From: Siphonodentalium dalli
Lineage: Eukaryota; Mollusca; Scaphopoda; Gadilida; Siphonodentaliidae
Direction: 5' to 3'
Length of the DNA stretch: 64,000 nucleotides
NCBI GenBank assembly: GCA_032622095.1
Contig: CP136069.1
Location: 81,182,958-81,246,957, forward strand
The notes beneath the pieces were generated by a model. That model was not told the origin of the DNA. It saw only the letters and a program-made list of their open reading frames with translations, and did not search any database. Shown here piece by piece: positions 10,317-22,314 of this stretch (position 1 is the stretch's first letter; every line of letters begins with the position of its first letter). A program made the position numbers and the translations under genes.

Positions 10317-10325
10317 CACATCAGC

Positions 10326-10989
10326 TTCTATTATATATTTTGAAGACCTCTGTCTGTCTGCATGTCCTTTATAGAATCGAAAACGGGTTGACCGATCGAG
10401 ACCAAACTTCCTATCCAAAGGTAAAATCTCACGGGAATCGTCGACGTCGCATTTTGGAGAAGCCCAGAGCACCCGTTCTCCACTCTCAGTCACAAAAAAA
10501 ACGGCACTGCGGTGGTTAATCAAGTGATAATTTAATGAGCGTTTGTTTTTTGACGCATCGCTATAAAGAGCGTTTGTTTACCATTCAACGTTATCAGCAT
10601 CTGCAGAGAGATATACGGGCCGCGGGTGGAGCTATCGACTTGAAATTTGCTATGTGAATGTATCTTGCCCCGGATACAAATTTCATCGGGTCGCCGAGCC
10701 CGTGTGACGCCAGCTTCGCGCATGCGCAGACGAGATCTCGGAAACGGGTGGAGCTATCGACTTGAAATTTGGTATGTGAATGTATCTTGCCCCGGATACG
10801 AATTTTATCGGGTCGCCGAGCCCGTGCGACGCCAGCTTCGCGCATGCGCAGACCAGATCTCGGAAACGGGAAGAGCTATCTACTTGAAATTTGTTTTTTG
10901 AATAGCCCGGACAACGTCGGGCTGGGTAGAGCTATCGACTTGAAATTTGGTTTTTGAATAGCCCGGACAACGTCGGGCTCATCGGCTAG
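10326..10989 (+). mobile_element. Non-autonomous Helitron, copy 4
   Basis: The 5' end TTCTATTATATATTTTGAAG follows the worn 3' end of the full-length copy. The internal 5' segment is nearly identical to copy 1 (169-766). Two 122-bp units are followed by two terminal hairpins (about 10904-10923 and 10960-10979). Only the second is followed by CATCGGCTAG (CTAG 10986-10989). No coding sequence is present. Confidence 0.75.
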
Positions 10990-11744
10990 TCTCATATATA
11001 TTTTGAAGACCTCTTTATGTTTGTATGTCTGTCTCTGTATGTCTGTCATTTATACAAATCTACGATTCTCAACCGATCGGGACGAAACTTGGTACGTGTG
11101 TGTAGTTTGACCAGGCGGTAGTCGTTGTCGTATTGGCGAGCCCGTGCGGTGCCCGCTTCGCGCGTGCGCAGACGAGATCTCGGAAACGGGTGGAGCTATC
11201 GACTTGAAATTTGGTATGTGAATGTATCTTGCACCGGATACGAATTTTATCGGATCGCCGATCCCGTGCGACACCAGCTTCGCGCAAGCGCAGACCAGAT
11301 CTCGGAAACGGGTGGAGCTATCGACTTGAAATTTGGTGTGTGAATGTATCTTGCCCCGGATACGAATTTTATCGGGTCGCCGAGCCCGTGCGACGCAAGC
11401 TTCGCGCGTGCGCAGACCAGATTTCGGAAACGGTTGGAGCTATCGACTTGAAATTTGGTATGTGAATGTATCTTGCCCCGGATACGAATTTTATCGGGTC
11501 GCCGAGCCCGTGCGACGCCAGCTTCGCGCATGCGCAGACGAGATCTCGGAAACGGGTGGAGCTATCTACTTGAAATTTGGTTTTTGAATAGCCCGGGCGA
11601 GCCCGTGCGGCGCCCGCTTCGCGCATGCGCAGACGAGATCTCGGAAACGGGTGGAGCTATCGACTTGAAATTTGGTTTTTGAATAGCCCGGACAACGTCG
11701 GACTGGTTTTGAATAGCCCGGACAACATCGGGCTCATCGGCTAG
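10990..11744 (+). mobile_element. Non-autonomous Helitron, copy 5
   Basis: It starts TCTCATATATATTTTGAAGA directly after the CTAG of copy 4 and ends with a hairpin and CTAG at 11741-11744. It contains about four 122-bp units. Three terminal-hairpin sequences occur in series near 11590-11600, 11684-11702 and 11715-11734. The last has one changed base (CATCGGG for CGTCGGG) and is the one followed by CATCGGCTAG. Confidence 0.75.
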
Positions 11745-12238
11745 TCTCTTATATATTTTGAAGACCTCTGTTTGTCTGTCTGGGTGTCCTTTATACAAAT
11801 CTACGATTCTCGACCGATCGGGACGAAACTTGGTACGTGTGTGTAGTTTGATCAGGCGGTCGACGTTGTCGTATTGGCGAGCCCGTGCGGCGCCCGCTTC
11901 GCGCATGTGCAGACGAGATCTCGGAAACGGGTTGAGCTATCGACTTGAAATTTGCTGTGTGAATGTATCTTGCCCCGGATACGGATTTTATCGGGTCGCC
12001 GAGCCCGTGCGACTCCAGCTTCGCGCATGCGCAGACCAGATTTCGGAAACGGGTGGAGCTATCGACTTGAAATTTGCTATGTGAATGTATCTTGCCCCGG
12101 ATACGAATTTTATCGGGTCGCCGAGCCCGTGCGACGCCAGCTTCGCTCATGCGCAGACCAGATCTCGGAAACGGGTAGAGCTATCGACTTGAAATTTGGT
12201 TTTTGAATAGCCCGGACAACGTCGGGCTCATCGGCTAG
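11745..12238 (+). mobile_element. Non-autonomous Helitron, copy 6
   Basis: It begins TCTCTTATATATTTTGAAGA right after CTAG 11741-11744 and ends with the hairpin AGCCCGGACAACGTCGGGCT and CTAG at 12235-12238. At 494 bp it is the most compact copy and shows the minimal layout: 5' TC end, TCTGTTTGTCTG tract, ACGATTCTCGACCGATCGGG block, two 122-bp units, hairpin, CTAG. Confidence 0.8.
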
Positions 12239-12914
12239 TCTACTATATATTTTGAGACTTCCGTGTGTATATATATATATATCCTTTATAGACTCGAAAA
12301 CGGCTCGACCGATTGAGCTTAAACTTCCTATCTAAGGGTAAAAAGCCATGCACGGGAAGTGTCATCGCACCGCTTCTGAGAACGTCCGAGCACTCTTCAC
12401 CCTTCAACTGCCACCGTAATGGGGATTGATGGGTTAATCGCGTGATAATTAATGAGCGTTTATATATGAGGCGTCGCTATTAAAGAGCGTCTATCTACTT
12501 TAGTGAAAATACGGCATTTGACCGTCTCGCTCGGAAACTGGGGACATCGAGACGAAATTTCGTACTTAGGGGTTCCAAGGGACGGGAGAGATTTTCATCG
12601 GGTCAGTTTGTCCGCCCGAGGTGACCTTGACCTTGAAACGGGTACCCACAAATGACCTTGGGTGATATATCGGTGGTCAGCGGTGACATCGATGTGAAAT
12701 TTGTTATGTATGGTCAACTCGGGACGAGAAATATTTTTGTCGGGTTATTTTGTCCACCCAACATGACCTTGACACGGGTACCCGCAAATTACCTTGGGCG
12801 ATATTTCGGGCATCAGCAGTGGCAGCGACGTACGGGGTAACCTTGGACAACAAAAATTAATGGATCGACCAAAGCCATGTGACCAATCCAGCCAGCGGCG
12901 GGCTAATCTGCTAG
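12239..12914 (+). mobile_element. Non-autonomous Helitron of a second family, copy 7
   Basis: The 5' end TCTACTATATATTTTGAGAC abuts the CTAG of copy 6. The interior differs from copies 1-6 and is made of units containing GACCTTGACCTTGAAACGGG. It ends AGCCAGCGGCGGGCTAATCT then G and CTAG (12911-12914), where AGCC/GGCT can pair as a weak terminal stem. The 5' end is close to that of the first family, but the body and 3' hairpin are distinct. Confidence 0.7.
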
Positions 12915-14614
12915 TCTACTATATATTTTGAGACATCCGTATGTAAATATATATATATGTGTGTGTGTGTATATATATATCCTTTATAGACTCGAAAACG
13001 GCTCCACCGATTGAGCCCAAACTTGCTATCTAAGGGTAAAATGTCACGGGAAGTGTCATCGCACCGCCTCTGAGAACGTCCGAGCACTCCTTCACCCCTC
13101 AACTGCCACCGTAATCATGAATTCCAGCGTGACGGAATCACCAAATTTTACGGAATTTCACTTTTCTGTGGCCTATAAAATCTAAAATTATGACCAGTAG
13201 GGTACCGCTTAAAATGAAAAACATTGTACATACTATACTAAGTTGTTTAGTTATATACAATTATATGTGTATTTAAGTATCATCTCACGCTGGGTCAAAT
13301 TGTGTCCGTGACGGAATCACCAAAAAAGTGCCATCAATATGAGGGTAGGTCCGTACTATTGAAGAACCCTGCTCATTCAGCCAAGCTGACCTGGAAAAAG
13401 TTCTCAATGAGCAAAGTAGATACATTATACTTGCAGAAAAAAGCCGCATTGTCACACACTTGTGTGTATATTACTAGTTAACTCGGTTTGTTCACCGTGA
13501 CGGAATCACACAACGGGCGTGACGGAATCACCGTGCGATTTTTTTATGTATAGTTTTTTTGTGTAACAAGTGCGGACATTGTCATAAAAGCATAAAACTT
13601 GGCACATGTGTATATTAGGTCCCACGTATTATTTTCAGATATGGGGGCAATCAAGAAAATACTTTCCATGGCAACGGTTGCTATGCGACTATTTTTACCT
13701 TAGAAACGGGTTATTGGTATAGGGGTTAAACCGTCATTTTACTAAAATATATGTGCAAAAAGGGGATACTATGGTAATTGAGGCATATTGTGATATAGGA
13801 AATGTGACAAAAATAACATTTCCACACATGCCTCACTATTAACCTAGAATGACCCTTGAGCTGCTTGAAAATGATATTTTGGTTCATTTGACCTTATTTG
13901 GCAAATTATGAAAATATGCGTTGACTGCGCATGCGCGCATCATTGATCCCCAGTCACACAATATCTGGTGTTTAAGAGAATGTATAGTGAGGGCAATGAC
14001 CATTCCAAAATATATTCATTGGATAGTAATAATGAAATACAGAAGAAGCAACAACATTCCCCGATGACATGCTTATGATGCAAATACCCATTATCGGTAT
14101 CCATGGCCCCTTTTTCGTGTAATTCATGTAATGGGGATTGATGGGTTAATCGCGTGATAATTAATGAGCGTTTGTATATGAGGCGTCGCTATTAAAGAGC
14201 GTTTATCTACTTTAGTGAAAATACGGCATTTTACCGTCTCGCTCGAAAACTGGGGATATCGAGACGAAATTTCGTACTTAGGGGTTCCAAGGGACGCGGG
14301 AGATTTTTCGTCGGGTCAGTTGTCCGCCCGAGGTGACCTTGACCTTGAAACGGGTACCCACAAATTACATTGGGTGATATCTCGGTAGTCAGCGGTGACA
14401 TCGATGTGAAATTTGTTATGTATGGTCAACTCGGGACGGGAAATATTTTTGTCCACCCAACATGACCTTGACACGGGTACCCGCAAATTACCTTGGGCGA
14501 TATTTCGGGCATCAGCGGTGGCAGCGACGTACGGGGTTACCTTGAAAAACTAAAATTAATGGATAAAACCAAAGCCATGGGACCAATCCCGCCAGTGGTG
14601 GGCTAATCTGCTAT
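12915..14614 (+). mobile_element. Non-autonomous Helitron of the second family, copy 8, interrupted
   Basis: It starts TCTACTATATATTTTGAGAC directly after the previous CTAG. Without the 1013-bp insertion at 13116-14128 it is about 683 bp and aligns with copy 7 throughout. It ends GGGCTAATCTG plus CTAT (14611-14614), a one-base change from CTAG. This is the last member of the train; no further Helitron 5' end follows. Confidence 0.7.
13116..14128. mobile_element. 1013-bp DNA transposon with TAAT target duplication
   Basis: It splits copy 8 of the Helitron train. TAAT flanks it on both sides (13112-13115 and 14129-14132), and the uninterrupted site can be read in copy 7. The ends are CATGAATT...AATTCATG, an 8-bp terminal inverted repeat. 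Four copies of GTGACGGAATCAC lie near the left end (13129, 13308, 13497 and 13519), possibly transposase-binding sites. No open reading frame of note, so it is non-autonomous. I cannot assign the superfamily from a 4-bp TSD alone. Confidence 0.7.
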
Positions 14615-15907
14615 ATAGTATCATATAATTCGATATCTCATTCAGATGTCAGAACATCTTCCGATTATAACCTATTCCGGTATAACCTATTTACGAACCA
14701 ATAGAACATTCAGATACAAAGACACCTAAAACGTACTTATAACCTACGAATAGTCTCACGGGACATTGTTTCCACAATCACTCATTGTTTCCTGGTAGGC
14801 ATTTAATGGGGGGGGGCGAGATAGAGGTCAAATCAGGTCACATTGGTTTTACCCTCAGGACAAAAATTAGAAACAAGTTTGCTCCCATGCGGAACCAGAA
14901 TTTCTGTTGTCTATTGTACAGCATGGAACTTCTGTCTGTCTGTCTGTCTGTATGCATGTATGTGTGTTATAGACTCGAAAACTGGTCGACCGATCCGACT
15001 CAAATTTGGTTTGTAGTCCTACTTTGATCCCGGGAACAATAAGGGCGGGTCCAATTTCACGTGCAACCGTGTCATTGGTCTTGACCTTGACCTCACTCAT
15101 ATACGCTCATATATACATGTTTCTGGGTCGATCGTACAATAGTTTGTCAGACGTTGTATATTCTGCCCAGACGAAGGAGATGACAAAGAAATCCCCAAAT
15201 AGCCCGATTTTTATATTTCGCTCTATTACGCCATTTTTCGCTGCATTTCCTATTCAGCTATTTCGCTGTATTTCGCTTTTTCATAAATCAACATGGGATA
15301 TGGGATTATAGGATATCCTACATTCTGATAACCAATCGAACATCACGTGTTACTGAGATTAAATACCAATAGATACCTCAGCGCGAACCCAGATTAAATA
15401 TTGTTTGCTATATAATCCTTGGAGTATAGGACGAACGAGTGAGTGGTTATTTGGATCATACTTGTCAGAACCCTGAATTTATGTTTAGCTTAAAAATATT
15501 TATATCATCTATAAATGGAAACACACTTCCGTGATGCATTGCAAGGCTATGCAAAATTCAGGTATTAGCGGAAATTCTTCCAAATAGGGGGCAGATGTCT
15601 AAAAATAATGAGTAAAAAAAATAAAGGGGTGGATACCATCAAACATGTAGTAAAACCAAATAAAATAGTAGAAAATTGGGGTGGTGGGTCCTGAAAGTAA
15701 CAAAAATGAAACAAGCAACGCGTCTGGAATTGTGTAATGTCCCTACACCGATCAGCACCCTCAACACTCCGATCTGTACCCTCATGCAACTTTGATCTGC
15801 ACCCAAAACACACCGATTTGTACCATCAATTCTGATATGGATACTGAATAGCGAGTTTTGTTGATAGCGACGTCATATAGTTATGACAAACGGTTGTTTT
15901 ATAGGCA
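14615..15907. other. Gene-free stretch with an old Helitron-like fragment
   Basis: From about 14930 to 15100 there is a worn relative of the Helitron 5' region: a CTGTCTGTCTG tract, then ACTCGAAAACTGGTCGACCG and GACCTTGACCTC. Neither terminus is recognisable. The rest shows no coding or structural signal that I can support. Confidence 0.45.
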
Positions 15908-15911
15908 TTAA

Positions 15912-16371
15912 AGGCCCACTTAATTTTCGAGTCGCCGATTATTTTTTTATAGTGACTTGATATACGGTTTTAATAACAATCTATGCCATAAAATATGATT
16001 AAAATACTATAATTCATCACTATTTGAAACATCTGTGTCTCAGAAAATGCCCACATAGAAATAGAAAACTGCTGAAGACTTCCCCCCTCTGGCACCCAGA
16101 ATGCAACAGAATTCAAACTCTTTCAATCGGAGGGGAAGAACTCTATCTTTAATATATAGAGTTATTCCCCCTGCATTGAAAATAATACTGATTTTTACTT
16201 CAATCTTGATGACTAAACGCGTTGGCAACTCAACAAAAAGAACATATCCACAGTTTATTACACAGGATAAGTTGATAATACAATGTTTTGGAGCTTCCTC
16301 TTTCAAATGGTATATAATATGGCATATATTTTATATAATGTAATCTGGGGGTTCAAAAATTAAGTGGGTCT
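15912..16371. mobile_element. TTAA MITE, family 1, complete copy
   Basis: TTAA lies on both sides (15908-15911 and 16372-16375). The terminal inverted repeat is AGGCCCACTTAATTTT on the left and its near complement AAAATTAAGTGGGTCT on the right. An inner hairpin near 16128-16178 pairs GGGGAAGAACTCTAT with ATAGAGTTATTCCCC. There is no coding sequence. TTAA duplication fits piggyBac- or Kolobok-type elements. Relatives: 31390-31729, 43171-43355 and 59912-60380. Confidence 0.8.
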
Positions 16372-17630
16372 TTAAAGTACTATAATTTAATCATAAGCTG
16401 TTAATCCATTGAATACTGTATATCAGTGATCGGTTGCGACAAGCAACCAAAAGCGCCGAAAGACCAACGCGATGGTCAATCGATAAGCACATGTTTTGAG
16501 TGACAGGACTGGTATGGTGTCTCTTTCAACATCATATGTCTTTTTCGTCGGAAATAGTCTCAATGTTGTACGCTCGTTATACTTCCAACTTCTACTTTTG
16601 CTGGTTCTCTTGTGAAATGGCGGATTAAATTATAAGAAATAACTCTTGTTTCGATTAAGGTTATGAGTTATAATCGAAAAGTTACGCGCGTTATATAATT
16701 TATATTCGAACTTTTCGGTTATAACTGCATAACCTGAATCGAAACAATAGTTATTTCTTAAGTGAGCCACTTAACATTTTGCCATGGATTGGGCGAATGT
16801 TGGGTGATGCCACCAACCCTGTAATTTTTCCTGATTTTTCAGTAATGTTACATGGTTAGTCTAAATTATATAAAGCACTCACCTGCACACTCAATATGTG
16901 CCAGAAGAGCAAATCCACTGAATGTAGCTATGCTACTTAACATGCGCTGTTACACCGGTCACCAGTTTTCAAGAATCTGACCATTTATCCAGCGCCAGAA
17001 TCCGACTTCATCCAAACGAAGCTGAGAGCATGTGTGGATATCACTGACAAGGCGCTTGCTAGCAAGGCAGCGCGCGAAATATAATTTACCCCGGGAGATT
17101 TTCCGCTCCGTTTAAATGTCAGTGTGGTTATTGGCGCTTCCAATGGTTTCGTTTATTGGGACGTCGTCCTGTTAACCGCTAAGCCATGATATTACCACCC
17201 CTGGTTAAGTGCTCGCGATAATTTGCAATTATGCGCATTATACAGTGAATTAGTTTCAATGCAATTTACAGCAATTAATTGTTATCTCAGCCATTGTGCA
17301 CACGACACCATTGTCATCGCACATGCACTCCCATCCTCCAACGAGGAGAAAACCCAGCTGCGGATATCAAGGTTAACATACTGACAAGATATATCGACAC
17401 CCGAACCGAATACTATACAGCTGTCGCTCGCAATTGAGTGAGACAAGGGGATTTGTCGCCCGCTCGAGACCTGGAATGTTCAGGTCGAGAGCGGCGACAA
17501 ATCCCCGTGTCTCACGAAAACAAGGGTGACAACTGTTTTGTTATCAGACAAAGGAGTACACGACACGATCCTCCTTAATGACAGGCCTTATAGTGCGCGC
17601 GTATATTCTTTAATCCAGTTCGAAGAGTTA
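16372..17630. other. No gene; two foldback palindromes
   Basis: At 16633-16760, arms of about 48 bp (TAAGAAATAACTCTTGTTTC and its imperfect complement) enclose a short spacer. At 17438-17515, GTGAGACAAGGGGATTTGTC pairs with GACAAATCCCCGTGTCTCAC around a 7-bp loop. Nothing else is supported. Confidence 0.6.
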
Positions 17631-18153
17631 ATTATACTTCCATGGTGTAACCAAGGAAGTATATTGTTTTTCTATTGGGGCCGTTTTCCGTTTTATTGAA
17701 AATACTCAGAAACTAATTGGAGGAGGAGACCGTGAAATCTCTAGGGAACGTAGGCATCTAAGGGATACTGAAAATGAAGGTATCGCGATGTCGCCAGAAC
17801 GCTTCTCCACGGAATGAAATTAAAAAAAAAAAAAAAAATTCACTATTATTATTATTAAAATACTCAACACTTTTATAATCACTATATTTCGGAAAGTATG
17901 AGCAGTAGAAAACTAAAAGTTGGTAAGTATGTTGGGGCAAATGAGTTGTATGCCTTAGTCGCATAACGAATATTGTCCGCGCTTTCTTCGCAGAGTTATC
18001 TCCCTTATACGAAAACATGTCATTTTATTATCTCGGAAATTATAAGGAAAAGAGCATCGAAAATTGGACCGTATGCACAAATCGATATGCCCTACAGACC
18101 AACGGCATCAAAACTTGTGTCCGAGCTTTTCATGAGGAGTTACCGCCCATAAA
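17631..18153. repeat. ~520-bp dispersed repeat, copy A
   Basis: It is nearly identical to 19072-19591 over its whole length. It begins with a hairpin: ATACTTCC.TGGT pairs with ACCA.GGAAGTAT (17634-17662). The centre has an A-tract (about 17821-17838) and the segment GCAGAGTTATCTCCCTTATA. No conserved reading frame was found. The borders are sharp, since flanks differ on both sides, but no target duplication was recognised. Confidence 0.65.
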
Positions 18154-19071
18154 TAGGCAAACCTCAAATTGGTTGTACTCAGCTGTTCTTTTGTATAATT
18201 GTAGATAACCGAATTCGGTTTTCGCAGTCCTCTTGGTAGTTGTCAGTTCATTGCGAAAACAAAAACTGGACAGGGTCGGTCATATATTTTTACATTGGGG
18301 TAGGGGCAAATTTTTCGAAAAAAAAAATTTCTTAACGAAAGTAGTCTATTAAGGTATGCGCATTCCATGAGTGAAGTTGATCATACAGCAAAACGAAATT
18401 TTGAAATCCGATTAGAAACACCAGAGTTGTTGGTCCTGGAAATTCGCATTTTTGCGCTGATCTGCTAACGACCGCAACTCCTCTGAAAGTATCCGACATT
18501 AAAAGCCGTATCACACGCTGGTGTGACCGGAATAAAGAGCGCAAGTGGTGCGCCAAAATCTGCCAGGTTCGGTTCAGTATTGTGGGTTTGGGGAGGGGGT
18601 GGTCACAGGTCCCAATGTTTTTTGGTCTCAGAACCAGATGAAACTTGGAATATAACATCTACCGTACAAGCTGATTAGGAAAATGAAAACAGATCGTTAA
18701 TCCATTGGAAAATGTCGGAGATTTGGTCCCTCAAAGTTTAAAATTGGGCACATATGCTTGTCAATTTCAAAATGTTATTCGTCTCTGAATCAGATGAAAT
18801 CCATACCATTGCATCTCTGAGAGCAGCAGATCACAAAACTAAAATAAGTTTTAAAATCCGTTGGTAAATAACGAAGTTACGGGCCCTCAAAGTTCGCATT
18901 TTGAGCCGGGGTTGACAGTGTGCTTATCCCGTCACACAGTTTCGAGGCAGGGGAGGGGTCACTCCCATACACTTCAGATGAAAATACAAAAGTCAGGATA
19001 ACATATGGTCACACAACTGAACATTTTGTATTACTAAACTGCGATTCTTTCATCTCAATATTTTCTCTATT
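18154..19071. other. No gene recognised
   Basis: Some weakly repeated text occurs ('CAGATGAAA' blocks near 18637, 18793 and 18976), perhaps a decayed tandem repeat. There is no coding sequence that I can support. Confidence 0.4.
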
Positions 19072-19591
19072 ATTATACTTCCATGGTGTAACCAAGGAAT
19101 TATATCGTTTTTCTATTGGGGTCGTTTTCCGTTTTATTGAAAATACTCAGAAACTAATTGGAGGAGGACTGTGAAATCTCTAGGGAACGTAGGCATCTAA
19201 GGGATACTGAAAATGAAGGTATCGCGATGTCGCCAGAACGCTTCTCCACGGAATGAAATTAAAAAAAAATATATTTTTCACTATTATTATTATTAAAATA
19301 CTCAACACTTTTATAATCACTATATTTCGGAAAGTATGAGCAGTAGAAAACTAAAAGTTGGTAAGTATGTTGGGGCAAATGAGTTGTATGCCTTAGTCGC
19401 ATAACGAATATTGTCCGCGCTTTCTTCGCAGAGTTATCTCCCTTATACGAAAACATGTCATTTTATTATCTCGGAAATTATAAGGAGCAGAGCATCGAAA
19501 ATTGGACCGTATGCACAACTCGATATGCCCTACAGACCAACGGCATCAAAACTTGTGTCCGAGCTTTTCATGAGGAGTTACCGCCCATAAA
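19072..19591. repeat. ~520-bp dispersed repeat, copy B
   Basis: This is the second copy of the repeat at 17631-18153, in direct orientation about 1.44 kb downstream. Differences are few single bases, a shorter A-tract and loss of perfect pairing in the left hairpin, so the copies separated recently or were homogenised. Confidence 0.65.
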
Positions 19592-20590
19592 AATGGACAC
19601 GCTATACACCAGGATATGAATAAACCCCTTTTTTTTTTCTTTTTTTTTTTTTTTTATAAGTACAGAGCTCAAAAAATTTTATTGCATATTCCGAATTGGA
19701 CGATAGATTCGGACTCGAATATACCGCTGAAAAATGTTTTTACCCAGTACTTTCCGCGTTACGGGGTACGGAAATATTGCGACTACTTTTCCCGCCAAAT
19801 TCAAACCGGCTGGTTAAAGAGCAAAATAATGTCGTAGCATGTACGTTGACATACTCTATGTACGTCCCAGAAGTTTGACGGCTATACTATAAATGTAACA
19901 AGCTCAACGGAGAATGCGTGTCAGTGTGGGTTGAGACTTTAGGAAAATTCCACGAAAATTGCAAAGGGGGGGAATTCAAACATCGAGATAAATTTTTTTA
20001 ACTAGTACATCTGATGGCTAGTGTTCACGCGCATCCAGAGGGCGATTTTCTCATTTTCAGATGGAACGGTTTACTCGTGACAACGCTATATATCATAAAT
20101 ATGTATACTTCTGTAGTCTATCACTAGCCGATTTTTAGCCCCAAATCCAAACGGGCTAATGTAGGAGCGAGTTTAATGCGGTGGTACGTAAGTCGGTATA
20201 CTGTAGGTATGCCTCCAAAATTTGACCTCTCTAATATAAACGCAACCTGCTCAAGTGAGTGTTTGTGTCGGTGGCTTCAGATTTGGCAAATTCCACCGAA
20301 GATCAAATGGGGAAAATTACTCCGAAAATCATATATTGAGATAAAAACTTTTCGATGAGTGGATGTGATAAGTAGTATCTAAACGCAAGATTAGTACACT
20401 TTTTAATTATTTATATTGAACGGTTTAACCCTGGTAGCGTATAACGTTGTAACGGGTGATATATATTACTCAAATTCAAACCCTCTATTCATGACGCAAA
20501 TTCAAACGGACTTATCAAGAAGCAAGGCAAATGCATGAATATGCTCACCGATATACTATATAGGTATGTCCGCCCTACTGTAAAAGTAAC
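19592..20590. other. No gene; T-rich tract
   Basis: A T-tract of about 30 bases (19627-19656) is broken by single C residues. The remainder is AT-rich with only short chance reading frames. Confidence 0.4.
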
Positions 20591-20597
20591 CTATTGT

Positions 20598-20998
20598 CAC
20601 GATTTGACCTGTCCAAAACACTCCCCGGACAAAAGTTTTCCTAGGTATAAACTTTCGTCGAAATCCGTTCGTTTTACCCGATTTGACCTTGAACTGATCA
20701 TTTCGAAGGTCAATGTCAGGTCGGGGTCACGACTTGACCCGCCCAAAAGACTCCCCTGACAAAAGTACCCATAGGTATCGAATTTCGTGGAAATCCGTCT
20801 GTTTTACCCGATTTGACCTTCGATTGAGCTTTTTAAAGACCAATGTCAGGTCGGGGTCACGATTCGACCAGTCCAAAACACTCCCTGGACAAAAGTACCC
20901 ACATTTATCAGATTTCGTCAAAATCCGTCCAGCAGTTTTCCCGGCCATAGCTGACAGACAAACAAACAGACAGACAGAAGCACCAAAATATATATTAA
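20598..20998 (-). mobile_element. Helitron remnant on the minus strand with 130-bp units
   Basis: Read on the minus strand it begins TTTAATATATATTTTGG, a variant of the Helitron 5' end, followed by a CTGTCTGTCTG tract and then three units of exactly 130 bp (CAC landmarks at 20598, 20728 and 20858 on the + strand). The units contain GACCTTGAA and 'TCCAAAACACTCCC', shared with 36840-37240 and 58140-58340. The 3' hairpin and CTAG are missing. Confidence 0.65.
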
Positions 20999-22314
20999 AT
21001 TTAGAAATGTCAAAGCAAGTCCACCATCGGATCGTAAGGCACCAATATGCATTCGCACGAAGAGGAACACACATATACGCATAACACTCACATGGGATGG
21101 GATGGAATACCATGGAAGTATATCTGATTCCATGGAATCTAATCTGACCTCTAGTTTTATGTTGGAATCCCCGCATTTTAGAAAATAAAACTATTTGATC
21201 TTCAGAGAAAGAAACGTATGTGTAACGTATGTACACCGTGTGTGCAATTGTCTGCATTACATACCAACTGCATAATAAGGTTTATCTATTTGTTCCACGG
21301 TATTCAGTATTGATATAAAAATGTCCAATGGGAACATTACACCTTATAGTGGATTTAAGTCCGTGATAACGCCATTTATACATAGCGTGCGTTAATTGCG
21401 AATAAAAAACAACAATTATGCAAATTTGCAAACACCACAGTTCGCGGTTGTTACGAAACGGTGGGGGTTATAAGAAGAGTGTTTTCGGAAATTATTAGAG
21501 AGCTGTGAGGAAATCATCACGTTGAGTTCTTAATAGTTCTATGTTTACTGGTAATCGCTGAGCGGTCAACAACAGTTTCTGTCGAAATGTTACCCTCGAG
21601 GGTGACAAGTGATTTGCGGCCCGCCATGTGACGCACCGTCAGTCAATCGGATGAAGGATAAGAATGTGTTTTTACACATGTGTGGCGCGAAGCAGTCGCA
21701 GTTCGAGCGACCTTGCCCAATGGTCACAATTTAGCGCCAGATTTGAACAGCGTACTCTCCGACAATTGTATTCACTCAATTCGGCCAAGCCAATTTTGTT
21801 TGAAACTCACAACAGACCACCGGCGGGCTTCAAACTCATATCGAGGTGTTGACGAGTCATTTAAGCATTTTTATTAACAATTCAGCCTTAATTAATATGT
21901 TGATAAGGGGGGTCTGCAGAAAAAGTCCAGACACAGGGCGGGGGTGGGTGGTTGGTTCGAGGTCGGAAAAATTATATCAATTAGTTGTGTACTGTGCTTA
22001 CCTGTTGCAACATTTCTGAGTATGCTGAGCCCATATTAGTAACCAGAGAACACTATATGCATCGTCAGGTGAGACACTCATGATTATATAATACCGGTAT
22101 ATATACAGCCCAGCTGTGTGGGTATTGAGTTGGCTTTTTTTTCTTTCTTTTTCTTTTCTTTTTAAGCTACTTCAAGCAATTGTTCATATTATTTCATCTG
22201 AGAGGAACAGGTATTGAACACCATATAGATCCAATTTCCCGGAACACGAAGCTACCAGAAAATTGAGCACACTTGTGTCGATAAGATTTAGTACGCACAG
22301 GGTCAGGAAAATAA
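20999..22314. other. No gene recognised
   Basis: There are only short open frames without family features. The region contains a microsatellite-like 'TTTCTTTCTTTTTC' patch near 22137-22162. Nothing else is supported. Confidence 0.4.

Larger units (their letters stand above)
1484..10325 (+). mobile_element. Full-length Helitron carrying a decayed Rep/helicase gene
   Basis: It starts TCTCATATATATTTTGAAGA immediately after the CTAG of the previous copy and ends with hairpin CCCGGACAACGTCGGG (10301-10316) plus CACATCAGCT, where the usual GGCTAG is eroded. It is about 8.8 kb long. Order inside: a 5' domain shared with the short copies, three tandem copies of a roughly 1.2-kb non-coding block (to about 4735), the Rep/helicase gene (4974-9744), three hairpin-bearing subterminal repeats (9771-10006), and the terminal hairpin. 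The 5' and 3' ends match those of the short neighbours, so this element, when intact, was probably the source of the enzyme that moved them. In this copy the gene is broken, so it is not autonomous now. Confidence 0.75.

Noticed and set aside
12267-12980. TATATATA tracts as possible promoters
   Set aside because: They are part of the Helitron 5' region in each copy and have no associated gene.
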